From assembly GCA_963698405.1 (NCBI GenBank), contig CAVOQT010000001.1, positions 158,038 to 222,037 of the forward strand: DNA of 64,000 nt, in the 5' to 3' direction. Of the stretch, positions 16,406 to 25,393 are shown one piece after another. This DNA comes from SHZI01 sp963698405. Lineage in GTDB: Bacteria > Pseudomonadota > Gammaproteobacteria > Steroidobacterales > GCA-2729495. The translations under genes were made by a program, and so were the position numbers. The notes beneath the pieces are model-generated. The model worked only from the letters and a program-made list of their open reading frames with translations. It did not search any database and was not told the DNA's origin. The first letter of the stretch is position 1; each line of letters opens with the position of its first letter.

Positions 16406-18685
16406 ATGACGGCTTCCGACAACATGCAGACGCGTCTCGAGTTCGACCCGACCGAGAAACTTGCGCTGCGCACTTTCACCGAGAAGGCGTATCTCGATTA
16501 CTCGATGTACGTGATTCTCGATCGTGCCCTGCCGTATATCGGTGATGGTCTCAAGCCGGTGCAGCGGCGCATCATCTACGCGATGAGCGAGCTGGGCCTT
16601 CGCGCGACCAGCAAGCACAAGAAGTCCGCCCGTACGGTCGGCGATGTGCTGGGCAAGTTTCATCCGCACGGTGACTCGGCCTGTTACGAAGCCATGGTGC
16701 ATATGGCGCAGAGCTTCGCTTATCGCTATCCGGTCATCGACGGGCAGGGCAACTGGGGCTCGACCGATGACCCGAAGTCCTTTGCGGCCATGCGCTATAC
16801 GGAGGCGCGCCTGACTGCTTATGCGGCGACGCTGCTCGATGAACTCGATCATGGCACCGTCGAATGGGTGCCCAACTTCGACGGTACGCTGCTCGAACCG
16901 GTGCTGTTGCCTGCGCAGTTGCCGAACCTGCTGCTGAACGGCGCCAGCGGCATCGCCGTCGGCATGTCTACCGACATCCCGCCGCACAATCTGCGGGAAG
17001 TCGTCAGTGCGGTGGTGCGACTGCTGGAAGAGCCCGAGACGACCGTCAAACAGCTGTGCCAGCACATCAAGGGTCCGGATTTCCCTACCGGTGGTGAACT
17101 GGTCACGCCGCGCAAGGACTTGCATGAGATCTATGCGACCGGCAACGGCACCTTGCGCCTGCGCGCAACCTGGGAACGCGAAGACAACGACATCATCATC
17201 ACCAACCTGCCGTTCCAGGTGTCCGGCAGCAAGGTTCTCGAGCAGATCGAAGCGCAGCGGCAGGCGAAAAAACTGCCGCTGGTCGATGACCTGCGCGATG
17301 AGTCCGATCACGAGAACCCGGTGCGTCTGGTTATCACGCCCAAATCCGGCAAGGTGGATATCGATGCGCTGATGGGCCATCTGTTCGCCACCACGGATCT
17401 CGAGCGTACGCTGCGCGTCAACATGAACTGCATTGGCCTGGATGGCCGGCCGGCAGTGCGTGATATCAAGGCGCTGCTCGCCGAATGGCTGCGCTTCCGT
17501 ACCGACACCGTCAAACGTCGTCTGCAGGACCGCCTCGGCAAGGTTGAGGACCGCCTGCACATACTCGATGGTTTGTTGACTGCCTTCCTGAATATCGACG
17601 AAGTGATCCGCATCATTCGCCGGGAAGACAAGCCCAAAGAGGTGCTGATGCAGTGCTTCAAGATCAGCGATATCCAGGCCGAGGCGATCCTCAATCTGCG
17701 CCTGCGCCAGCTGGCCAAACTCGAGGAAATAGAGATCCGCAGCGAGCAGAAAGCGCTGGCAGAAGAGCGTGACTGGCTTAACCAGGTACTCAAGAGCGCT
17801 GCGAAGCTCAGAAAGCTGATCCGCGACGAGTTGCTGGAACTGGCCGAGAAGCATGGCGACAAGCGGCGCACGGCGATTGTCGAGCGCGAGGCTGCCCAGG
17901 CGCTGGCTGAAACTGCACTGGTAAGCAGCGAACCCGTCACGGTGGTGCTGTCGGTCGGTGGCTGGGTGCGTGCGGCCAAGGGCCACGAGATCGATCCGGC
18001 AGCGCTCAGCTACAAGTCTGGTGACAGCTATCTCGCTGCAGCGCTGGGCAAGAGCACGCAGACCGCCGTATTCCTCGACAGTGCCGGTCGTGCCTACTGT
18101 CTGCCTGCGCATTCCTTGCCATCGGCGCGCGGACAGGGTGAACCGCTAACCGGTCGACTCAACCCCGCCGCCGGTGCCGGTTTTCGTGGCGTACTCATCG
18201 GCGAGCCGGCGATGCGCTGGCTGCTGGCCAGCGATGCCGGCTATGGTTTCTTCGTGCAGCTCGGTGAGTTGCAGTCACGTAACCGGGCCGGCAAGGCCTG
18301 TCTGCGTGTACCTGAGGGCGGCGATGTGCTGATTCCGGCGCCATATGGCGGCGCTGAATTTCCGGGCAAGGCACTGGTTGCGGCTGTCAATTCAGAAGGC
18401 CGGTTGCTGGTGTTCCCGGCCGCTGATCTGCCTGAACTGGCGCGTGGCAAGGGCAACAAGATCTTCGGTATCTCGACGCGCAAGTTCCGCGTGGGTGAGG
18501 AGAAGCTGTGCAGTATCGCCGTACTCGATGCTGGCGATTCGCTGTTGCTGTTCAGCAATCAGCGCAGCATGACCCTGAAGCCGGCGGACCTCGCCGAATA
18601 CAAGGGTGCCCGTGGTCAGCGTGGTGGTCTGTTGCCGCGGGGCTGGCGCAAAGTTGAGCGGATCATGGTTGTACCGTCGGCCTGA
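16406..18685 (+). CDS. parC: DNA topoisomerase IV subunit A
   Basis: The breakage-reunion subunit of topoisomerase IV, 759 residues. The catalytic tyrosine is Tyr131 in AAMRYTEARL. The quinolone-resistance region reads HPHGDSACYE with Ser91 and Glu95, equivalent to the wild-type E. coli Ser80 and Glu84, so no resistance substitution is visible there. A coiled coil spans about 430-490. The C-terminal beta-pinwheel (from about residue 500) is the shorter ParC type. It forms an operon with parE and converges on the FimV-like gene with a 14-bp gap. Confidence 0.97.
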   Translation: MTASDNMQTRLEFDPTEKLALRTFTEKAYLDYSMYVILDRALPYIGDGLKPVQRRIIYAMSELGLRATSKHKKSARTVGDVLGKFHPHGDSACYEAMVHMAQSFAYRYPVIDGQGNWGSTDDPKSFAAMRYTEARLTAYAATLLDELDHGTVEWVPNFDGTLLEPVLLPAQLPNLLLNGASGIAVGMSTDIPPHNLREVVSAVVRLLEEPETTVKQLCQHIKGPDFPTGGELVTPRKDLHEIYATGNGTLRLRATWEREDNDIIITNLPFQVSGSKVLEQIEAQRQAKKLPLVDDLRDESDHENPVRLVITPKSGKVDIDALMGHLFATTDLERTLRVNMNCIGLDGRPAVRDIKALLAEWLRFRTDTVKRRLQDRLGKVEDRLHILDGLLTAFLNIDEVIRIIRREDKPKEVLMQCFKISDIQAEAILNLRLRQLAKLEEIEIRSEQKALAEERDWLNQVLKSAAKLRKLIRDELLELAEKHGDKRRTAIVEREAAQALAETALVSSEPVTVVLSVGGWVRAAKGHEIDPAALSYKSGDSYLAAALGKSTQTAVFLDSAGRAYCLPAHSLPSARGQGEPLTGRLNPAAGAGFRGVLIGEPAMRWLLASDAGYGFFVQLGELQSRNRAGKACLRVPEGGDVLIPAPYGGAEFPGKALVAAVNSEGRLLVFPAADLPELARGKGNKIFGISTRKFRVGEEKLCSIAVLDAGDSLLLFSNQRSMTLKPADLAEYKGARGQRGGLLPRGWRKVERIMVVPSA

Positions 18686-18699
18686 TTGCCGGTCGGCGA

Positions 18700-20358
18700 C
18701 TAGTCTGGTTTCCTGATCACCGGCATTGAGTCAGTGCCGGTTGCCAGTGCTTCGCGCATGGCAGACAGATCCAGAACCTGGCTGGCAGTCAATTCGGCCT
18801 CATAGTCGCGTTCCAGCAGCGAAAGCGCCTGCAGCAGAGTTTCAGCCTGCTGTTCGTCTTCTGCGCCATCCAGCGTTTCATCCATCTGTGCGGGCTGCGC
18901 AATCGCTGCGGTGCGCATGGTCTCGCTGTCGTCGCCAAACAGTTTCTCAAGTTCCGAGGTGATTTCCTCGGAGTTGTTGTTGGAGGCGCGCGCAGGAGCT
19001 GCCTGCGGTTGCGGTGCGGGCATGGCTTGCGTTGCGAACTCTGCGGCCAGCGCATCATCCGGCCGCGGCGACCATTGCACGGTGATCGATGGCTCGGCAC
19101 GCTCGGAACGGACAGTGATCGGGCGCGGTATGACCACCGGGCTGACGGCGGTTTTTTCAGCCGTCGTCACCGGTTTGACCGCTTGCCTTGCCGGTTGCTT
19201 GCGGCCGATGGTTGGCATGCGGCGCCGGAACCAGAGCAGGCTGCTGATCAGCAGGCCGAAGACGGCACCCGCAGCAGCGGCTGCGAGCGGACTGGCTTCA
19301 GGCTCGCTTGGTGTGCTGGTTTCAACGGCAGGCCGGGCAGCAGGTGTGGTGACTGGTGAAGGCTGAGTGGCCAAAATTACTGCCGGTTCGACAACTACCG
19401 TGGTGGTGACAACAGGCAGCTGAGGTTCTGCGGGAGCAGTTGCGAGCTCTGGTGCCCGAACGGGTTCCGGCATCGGTGCCGGTATGGGCTCGGGTAGTAA
19501 TGCAGGCAAGCTTGCCGCAGTCACGGCTTCGGCAGCGGAATCGACAGCAGGGATGTTGATGGTGCTGCCGAGTTTGATCAGGTTAAGGTCGTTACGGATG
19601 AACGCTGCGGGATTGGCGGCAAAGATCTGGTTGGCAAGCGTCCACAGAGTGACTTTCCGGTCGCCGACCCGCGCGGCAATCGATGACAGGGTGTCGCCTG
19701 CAACTACCTGATAGCGCGTGCCGGGCAGGATCGGCGTACTGGCAGCGTCCAGCGTCCGGCGCGTGCGCAACGGACGTTCACGCGCTGGGGTCGTGCGCAG
19801 GACATCTCCTGACGTGAGCGATGCGGGCAGGGCTTCGGGTATCTGTTCGGGCTGTGTGAGCGGTGGTTGTGACGGTACTGATGCCTGGCCGGGTGTCATG
19901 CCGGGCAGGTCCAGCATCAGCACGTACTGTCGTGCGATGGCAGCCGTTCCGGGGCAGCTGGCGCGCAGGCTCAGCGCGTAGATCGGTTCGTACAGTGATG
20001 TGGCGCTGGTGATGCGCAGCGTATACATGCCGGGGCGCGCGGCCTCCGGTGTGCTGACTACGGCATCTGGAACGCGTCCGAGTTCGTTATCACCACTCCG
20101 TGTGGATTGAATGCAGCCGTTGGTCAGCGATTCACCGGCGGTCAGCTGCACTGGTACGCTGGCATTCAATTGCTGGCCCAGGCTGGAGTGTACGGTGACC
20201 TCGCCCATGCTCAACGCATGACTGGCCGGGGAGGCGGCCAGCAGGGCCATGCCCGCAAGCGTGGAGGCGACCAGCCGGTCGTGACCGGTTACCGGTTGTC
20301 TGTGCGCCACGCTGTGTGTGGACGGTTTGTGTCTGTTCTGGTTGCGCCTGGTGCGCAT
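18700..20358 (-). CDS. FimV-like LysM-domain inner-membrane protein (paralogue of fimV)
   Basis: A protein of 552 residues. The N-terminal signal peptide (STLAGMALLAASPASHA) leads into a FimV-type head (LSMGEVTVHSSLGQQLNASVP). A LysM domain at about 210-272 (YQVVAGDTLSSIAARV...) probably binds peptidoglycan. A proline/threonine-rich spacer, one membrane span near 355-375 (AAAAGAVFGLLISSLLWF) and an acidic, alanine-rich cytoplasmic tail follow. It lacks the C-terminal TPR end of true FimV, whose gene is at 29.7 kb. It lies downstream of a FimX-like gene on the same strand (163-bp gap), suggesting a role in type IV pilus or polar organisation. The exact start is uncertain: the chosen ATG has AAGG almost adjacent. 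Confidence 0.78.
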   Translation of the reverse strand: MRTRRNQNRHKPSTHSVAHRQPVTGHDRLVASTLAGMALLAASPASHALSMGEVTVHSSLGQQLNASVPVQLTAGESLTNGCIQSTRSGDNELGRVPDAVVSTPEAARPGMYTLRITSATSLYEPIYALSLRASCPGTAAIARQYVLMLDLPGMTPGQASVPSQPPLTQPEQIPEALPASLTSGDVLRTTPARERPLRTRRTLDAASTPILPGTRYQVVAGDTLSSIAARVGDRKVTLWTLANQIFAANPAAFIRNDLNLIKLGSTINIPAVDSAAEAVTAASLPALLPEPIPAPMPEPVRAPELATAPAEPQLPVVTTTVVVEPAVILATQPSPVTTPAARPAVETSTPSEPEASPLAAAAAGAVFGLLISSLLWFRRRMPTIGRKQPARQAVKPVTTAEKTAVSPVVIPRPITVRSERAEPSITVQWSPRPDDALAAEFATQAMPAPQPQAAPARASNNNSEEITSELEKLFGDDSETMRTAAIAQPAQMDETLDGAEDEQQAETLLQALSLLERDYEAELTASQVLDLSAMREALATGTDSMPVIRKPD

Positions 20359-20521
20359 GCCTTGGTCCCGGGTTTATGGATCCACCATGGATCCGTCTTG
20401 CGACAAACGACAAGAGACCATTTGCTGCAGTCCGGTGAAACGAACCAGGTCTCGTTCTGTAATGTGGCGGTGGCGATCGTGCTTGCCAGTGTTGTGGAGT
20501 GTGATCTGCTGCACGTGAGAC

Positions 20522-22609
20522 TCAGCCAACTGCCTGCTGTCCGGAGCTGTCTTCACCGCCCAGTACCACGCCATGATTCTGGGTGAAATTGCCCTGCACG
20601 AAGGCGATGCCGAGTTGCCAGAGTACGGCCATCGTGTTGGCGTTCTCGACCCGCTCGGCGATGGTCTTGATTTTCAGTTCATTGGCTCGCGCAGCAATGC
20701 TGCCGACCTTGCGCTGCAGATCCTTGTCCCGATGCAGGCCCTGCATCAGGCTGCCATCGATCTTGACGAACTGCATTGGCAGGTGACCGAGTAATTGTGT
20801 GGCATCCCGGCCTGCGCCGAGGTGATCGACGGCAAACATGAAGCCCGCTTCGCGCAGCTGTTCGGCTGTCTGCTTGGCCTGCTTGAGGTGCTGCAGGGCC
20901 AGTTCTTCGCTGATCTGGAAGCAGACTTGTGAGGGTTTCAGGCGCGTGCTCTGCGCGCGTGCCTTCAGCCAGTCCAGCAACGAGTCATCCAGTATCGACT
21001 CGCGGGACAGGCGGATGAATACCAGGTTCGGCTGGCGCGCAACGCAGAACGAGAAGGATGCGCCGATGACCCAGCGGTCGATGTTCTTCATCATGTGTGC
21101 ACGTTCTGCCACCGGAATGAACTCGGAGGGCAGTACGGGCTCACCCTGCTCGTCAATCAGGCGTACACGCGTGTCGAGTACACCCTGAATCTCCTCCTGG
21201 AGCCCAACCACCGGTTGATGGACGAGCCGCAGGCGGTTCTGCATCAGTGCGGCGCGGATGCGTGCGATCCACAGGGAATCGGTCTTGCGCACACGCTCGG
21301 TAATGCTGGTGATCTCACTCAGTACGACCCGGTTGCCACCCTGCTCGCGGCCACTGCGGCAGGCTTGTTCTGCTTCGCTGAGAAGTTCGCCCGGAGTCTG
21401 GCTGGCAGAGCGGGCTTCGCAGATACCGATAGTGCACGACATCGACGTGGACTGGGTGTCGACCTCAAAGATCTGTGTGGCCACCGATTTCTGGATCTGT
21501 TCGGCCCAGGCTTGTACGTCACTCATCGTGCCGCGTTCCACCAGTACGGCGAACATCGTGCCGCCGAAGCGTCCGTAAAGATCGCCGGGCTGCATGAGTT
21601 CACGCAGCAGTTCGGAGAGCCGCATGAGCAGCGCTTCCGTACCCAGCAGACCGACGTCGGCCTGTACCCTGGAAAAGTGATCGGGGCGAATATAGGCGAC
21701 AGCGCGGATACCACCCTCCGGTGGGCTGGCAAGCCGGGTCGCCAGACGCTCCAGAAAGAAATGCCGCTGGAAAAATCCGGTCGAGGGATCTTTGCCGACG
21801 GCTTGCTGCAGGATTTCGTCGGCTGGCTGTTCACTGCTCCGCTCGCCGGGAACGATCAGCCTGACGCCGGGGTCGCCATCGATGGTGATGCGTTTCAGGC
21901 ACAGGTCCAGGGGCAGTTCGCGGCCATCCTTGCGATAGGCGACCATGCCCAGTGTGCTGCCTTCCTGCCACTTTTCGCGCAGACAGGCGACCAATGCGCC
22001 CTTCAATGTGGCCTGGTCAGCTTCACGAAACAGATCCATGAAGGGTTCGCCGATCAGTTCTTCTTCAGTACGGTCGAGCAGCCCGGCCCAGGCCGGATTG
22101 GTGGCGACGATGATGCCGTCGTGAATATCGACGATCGCATCGGAGGCGCCACTCATCAGGCTGCGCAGTTCCTGTTTGTACTGGCGAGCCGAGCTGAGTA
22201 CGCCTTCGAGAGCCACTCGCAGGCGGTGCGCATGCAGTTCGCGGGTGACTACCGCACGCAAGCGGTTGCGATGCGTCAGCGAGACGACATCGCGAGCGCC
22301 GCTTTCCAGTGCGCTGGCAATGGTTTGCTCATCGACCTGGCTATGTACCAGCAACAGCGGTGGCTGGGTGGCGCACTGCGCGATACTGGCGGCAGCGGCT
22401 GCCAGCTCGATTTCGGTGGCACCGGAAAAATACAGCACGAGTTCTGGTGCCATGACAGACAGCTGCTCGCCCAGCAGCGTCAAGTCGTTGACCCGCATGC
22501 AGTGCACCGGATGACCACTGTCGCGCAGAATCGTATTGATAGTCGTCGCGTGATCGTCGCTGCGGCTGATGACGATCAGCGGAATTCCAACGGAGTTGCC
22601 CAACCCCAC
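20522..22609 (-). CDS. FimX-like degenerate GGDEF/EAL protein (c-di-GMP effector)
   Basis: 695 residues, close to P. aeruginosa FimX (691). The order of domains is the same: a receiver-like domain (about 8-125) that lacks the usual phospho-acceptor Asp (VLYFSG at the site), PAS (about 150-250), GGDEF (about 270-430) and EAL (about 445-685). The GGDEF motif reads GGTMF (349-353) and the EAL motif reads DTR (479-481), so neither cyclase nor phosphodiesterase activity is expected. The downstream LPSEFIPVAER and VKIDGSL motifs are kept, as in FimX, which binds c-di-GMP at its EAL domain to promote twitching. GTG start. A FimV-like gene follows. Confidence in the architecture is high, in the FimX assignment moderate. 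Confidence 0.82.
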   Translation of the reverse strand: MGLGNSVGIPLIVISRSDDHATTINTILRDSGHPVHCMRVNDLTLLGEQLSVMAPELVLYFSGATEIELAAAAASIAQCATQPPLLLVHSQVDEQTIASALESGARDVVSLTHRNRLRAVVTRELHAHRLRVALEGVLSSARQYKQELRSLMSGASDAIVDIHDGIIVATNPAWAGLLDRTEEELIGEPFMDLFREADQATLKGALVACLREKWQEGSTLGMVAYRKDGRELPLDLCLKRITIDGDPGVRLIVPGERSSEQPADEILQQAVGKDPSTGFFQRHFFLERLATRLASPPEGGIRAVAYIRPDHFSRVQADVGLLGTEALLMRLSELLRELMQPGDLYGRFGGTMFAVLVERGTMSDVQAWAEQIQKSVATQIFEVDTQSTSMSCTIGICEARSASQTPGELLSEAEQACRSGREQGGNRVVLSEITSITERVRKTDSLWIARIRAALMQNRLRLVHQPVVGLQEEIQGVLDTRVRLIDEQGEPVLPSEFIPVAERAHMMKNIDRWVIGASFSFCVARQPNLVFIRLSRESILDDSLLDWLKARAQSTRLKPSQVCFQISEELALQHLKQAKQTAEQLREAGFMFAVDHLGAGRDATQLLGHLPMQFVKIDGSLMQGLHRDKDLQRKVGSIAARANELKIKTIAERVENANTMAVLWQLGIAFVQGNFTQNHGVVLGGEDSSGQQAVG

Positions 22610-22660
22610 ACCTGTCGTAACTTTTGCGAAGGATCAGGATGATGCCGACACGACTGCGGG

Positions 22661-22717
22661 GATTATGTGACCGCAGTACGATTATGTGGCGCAGCTGGAA
22701 TTATGTAGCGCCGAAAT
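22661..22717. repeat. Three direct repeats with 19-bp period upstream of the FimX-like gene
   Basis: ATTATGT occurs at 22662, 22681 and 22700, exactly 19 bp apart. Each copy is followed by a related GC-rich tail (GACCGCAG, GGCGCAG, AGCGC). On the minus strand this reads CATAAT three times (the distal copy ACATAAT), 50-90 bp upstream of the FimX-like start and overlapping the epmB stop codon. One copy could act as a -10 box. The even spacing of about two helical turns suggests stacked regulator sites. Confidence 0.4.
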
Positions 22718-23723
22718 ATTCCAGCGGTGTTTTTGCCGCAGCTCCAGCCGTTTCGCGCACGAGTCGCGGCACCAGATAGCCAGGCAGGGTTGCTGCCATC
22801 GCTGTCACCAGCGCATGTGCTTCCTGATCGGGCACGAGGAAGTGTGCTGCACCAGCGACATGGTCCAGTTGGTGCAGGTAATAGGGCAGTACGCCGGCAG
22901 AAAACAGTTTTTCAGAGAGTTCTGTCAACGCAGCGCTGGAGTCGTTCACGCCACGCAACAGTACCGATTGATTGAGCAGTGCTGCAGAAACGCCGCGCAG
23001 TCCCTGCAGTGCTGCAGCTACACTGGCATCGATCTCGTTGGCGTGGTTGGCGTGAATGACGGTGACTACAGGCCGACCGATGTTGCGCAGCAGGTCCAGC
23101 AATCCCGCATCGATGCGCTCGGGTAGTACGACCGGTACCCGCGTATGCAGCCGGATGCGGGTGATGTGCGGAATCCTGGCCAGTGGCTGCAGGAGTTCAG
23201 CCAGACGGGCGTTGCCAAGTACCAGCGGATCGCCGCCGCTCAGAATGATTTCATGCAGGCTGCCGTCGGCTGCAATCGCGGCGTGTGCGGCAGCCAGGAC
23301 GCCAGGAGTCGCGCTGTGTCCGGAATATGGAAAGGCACGACGGAAGCAATAGCGGCAATGTACGGCACAGGCGCCGGTGGTGATCAGCAGGGCGCGTCCG
23401 GCATATTTTTGCAGCAACCCCGGGGCACGGATGCTGGCGAGGTCGCCGACCGGATCAGTGCCATATCCCGGCATGCTGAGGTTCTCGGCGGTGATTGGCA
23501 GCACCTGCCGCAACAACGGGTCGCCGGGGTCGCCATAGCGCATACGAGCCACGAATCCACGCGGTACGCGCAGCGGAAAGGTCGCTGCTGCTTCGGCTGA
23601 TACGCCACAGGCTTCGGCGCTCAGGCCGACGGCGGCCAGCAGATCGCTGAGGCGCGCATAGGCCTGACCGAGTTCGGCCTGCCACGGCGATCTGTCGCTT
23701 GAGTGACCAAGTGTTGCGTGCAT
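22701..23723 (-). CDS. epmB: EF-P beta-lysylation enzyme EpmB (lysine 2,3-aminomutase homologue)
   Basis: A radical-SAM, PLP-dependent aminomutase that makes (R)-beta-lysine, which EpmA attaches to EF-P Lys34. It has 340 residues (E. coli EpmB 342). The cluster motif is CAVHCRYC near residue 118. The glycine-rich SAM motif is LSGGDPLV near 160. The PLP lysine is expected at Lys331 in AAKTPLEY at the very C-terminus, as in EpmB. It is transcribed divergently from efp with an 82-bp gap. Confidence 0.94.
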   Translation of the reverse strand: MHATLGHSSDRSPWQAELGQAYARLSDLLAAVGLSAEACGVSAEAAATFPLRVPRGFVARMRYGDPGDPLLRQVLPITAENLSMPGYGTDPVGDLASIRAPGLLQKYAGRALLITTGACAVHCRYCFRRAFPYSGHSATPGVLAAAHAAIAADGSLHEIILSGGDPLVLGNARLAELLQPLARIPHITRIRLHTRVPVVLPERIDAGLLDLLRNIGRPVVTVIHANHANEIDASVAAALQGLRGVSAALLNQSVLLRGVNDSSAALTELSEKLFSAGVLPYYLHQLDHVAGAAHFLVPDQEAHALVTAMAATLPGYLVPRLVRETAGAAAKTPLEYFGAT

Positions 23724-23805
23724 TGCCGATCCATCTGCTGCCGGGGTCTGCCCTCGGCGCGCTAGTGCGGCTAGAATACCCGGCCACGTAACCGAATGGG
23801 CTTGT

Positions 23806-24372
23806 ATGGCTAATTACAGCGCGAGTGATCTGCGGGGCGGCAGCAAGATTCTGATCGATGGTGATCCTTGCGCCGTGGTCGATAACGAATTCGTCAAGCC
23901 CGGCAAAGGCCAGGCCTTCAACCGTGTCCGGATACGCAATCTGCGTACCGGACGGGTGGTGGAGAAGACCTTCCGCAACAGCGATTCCATCGAGTCGGCC
24001 GATGTCGTCGACTGCCCGATGCAATATCTCTACGCCGATGGCGAGATGTGGTACTTCATGGATCCTACAACCTTTGAGCAGATCCCGGCTTCCGATACCG
24101 CCGTCACCGATGCCAAACAGTGGCTGCGCGAGCAGGATACCTGCACGGTCACGCTCTGGAACGGTGTGCCGCTGACGGTCGTCCCGCCGATGTTCGTCGA
24201 GCTCAAGATCGTCGAGACCGATCCCGGTGTGCGCGGTGATACGGCGACTGGCGGCATGAAGCCGGCACGTCTTGAGACCGGTGCGGTGGTCAAGGTGCCG
24301 CTCTTCATCAATGAGGGCGAAGTGATCCGGGTGGATACCCGCTCAAGCGAATACGCATCACGCGTGAAATAA
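23806..24372 (+). CDS. efp: Translation elongation factor P
   Basis: A three-domain, tRNA-shaped protein of 188 residues that relieves ribosome stalling at polyproline stretches. The modification site is Lys34 at the loop tip (VKPGKGQAF), the lysine type used by EpmA/EpmB, both encoded on either side. The oligonucleotide-binding domains II and III follow from about residue 65. The -10-like TAGAAT at 23772-23777 lies 28 bp upstream. Confidence 0.97.
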   Translation: MANYSASDLRGGSKILIDGDPCAVVDNEFVKPGKGQAFNRVRIRNLRTGRVVEKTFRNSDSIESADVVDCPMQYLYADGEMWYFMDPTTFEQIPASDTAVTDAKQWLREQDTCTVTLWNGVPLTVVPPMFVELKIVETDPGVRGDTATGGMKPARLETGAVVKVPLFINEGEVIRVDTRSSEYASRVK

Positions 24373-24404
24373 GCACGCCAGCCGGCGCGCTGTTCAGCCG
24401 ATAC

Positions 24405-25382
24405 TCATGAACCGGCCGGAAAGCTGATTCCAGCCTGGATGTCGGGCAGGCCGAGCAGAAACATCACTGCCCGGTCAAAGCCCAGCGCTACGCCGGCACA
24501 GTCCGGCAGTCCGGCTGCAAGCGCTGCGAGCAGTGCGGGATCCGGAACGACATCCGTGTGACCGAGACGCGCGCGCTTCGCACGATCTCCGGCGAAGCGC
24601 TGGGCCTGTTCATCGGCAGCGCAGAGCTCACGATAGCCGTTGGCGATTTCCAGTCCGCCGCAGAACACCTCGAAACGCTCGGCGATGCGGTTGTCGGCTG
24701 GATCAAGCCTGGCCAGCGCGGCCTGGCTGGCTGGATAGCCGCTGATCACGGCGACTTCCGTGGTGGCCAGTTGTGTGCTGACGCTATGTGTCATCAGCAG
24801 ATCCAGCCACGCGTCGACATCGTCACCGATGCCGTGCTCCAGCTCTGTGCCGAGGCTGCTGCCGAGGGCGGTGCGCGCGCAATTGCGCAGCATCGCTGCA
24901 TCGGCCGTCAGCGGATCGATGCCGACCGCAGACAGAAAAAGTTCGCGATAGCTGAGGAATACCGGTGCTGCCAGGTGTCTGCCGACGGCGGTGGCCAGTG
25001 CAGCCAGCAGCGTGCAGCTTTCGGTGGCCAGCGCCGGCAGGGTGTAATCGTGTCGATACCACTCGATGAGCGTGAACTCCGGCGTGTGGCGACGACCGGC
25101 CTCGCCATCACGAAAGACCTTGCCCAGTTGCCAGATATCGGGGGCACCGGCGGCCAGCAGGCGCTTCATGTGGTATTCGGGTGAAGTATGCAGCCAGAGC
25201 TGGCGGCCATCGGCGAGCCGGGTCTCGATGTTGCTCAGGTGCGGATCGCTGACGGCATGTGCGATGAGTGCGGGTGTCTCAACTTCGAGCAGGCCGCGGC
25301 TGGTGAAGAACTCACGCGCAGTGCCGAGCAGGCGGGCACGCTGTGCCAGCGTGTCGAGGCTGGCCGATGGTTGCCACTGCAT
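24405..25382 (-). CDS. epmA: EF-P--(R)-beta-lysine ligase EpmA
   Basis: A paralogue of the class II lysyl-tRNA synthetase catalytic core without the anticodon-binding domain. It activates (R)-beta-lysine and transfers it to EF-P Lys34. The protein has 325 residues, the same as E. coli EpmA. Class II motif 2 is seen in VFRDGEAGRRHTPEFTLIEWY near residue 88, and motif 3 in GVALGFDRAVMFLLG near residue 300. It converges on efp (32-bp gap) and lies 11 bp downstream of psd. Confidence 0.95.
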   Translation of the reverse strand: MQWQPSASLDTLAQRARLLGTAREFFTSRGLLEVETPALIAHAVSDPHLSNIETRLADGRQLWLHTSPEYHMKRLLAAGAPDIWQLGKVFRDGEAGRRHTPEFTLIEWYRHDYTLPALATESCTLLAALATAVGRHLAAPVFLSYRELFLSAVGIDPLTADAAMLRNCARTALGSSLGTELEHGIGDDVDAWLDLLMTHSVSTQLATTEVAVISGYPASQAALARLDPADNRIAERFEVFCGGLEIANGYRELCAADEQAQRFAGDRAKRARLGHTDVVPDPALLAALAAGLPDCAGVALGFDRAVMFLLGLPDIQAGISFPAGS

Positions 25383-25393
25383 GGCTGCCCGAC

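Noticed and set aside
16670..16700. Quinolone-resistance substitution in parC
   Set aside because: The motif HGDSACYE keeps the wild-type serine and glutamate positions.
16109..18112. 667-codon open frame on the minus strand across parC
   Set aside because: It is antisense to a full-length, motif-complete parC. Long antisense frames are expected in GC-rich genes, and the translation shows no domain.
20384..20405. ATGGATCC repeated twice between the FimX-like and FimV-like genes
   Set aside because: It is a short coincidental repeat (8 bp, 11 bp apart) with no promoter or structure I could support.
21095..22642. 515-codon plus-strand frame opposite the FimX-like gene
   Set aside because: It mirrors the real gene, has no recognisable domain or ribosome binding site, and starts inside the opposite coding region.
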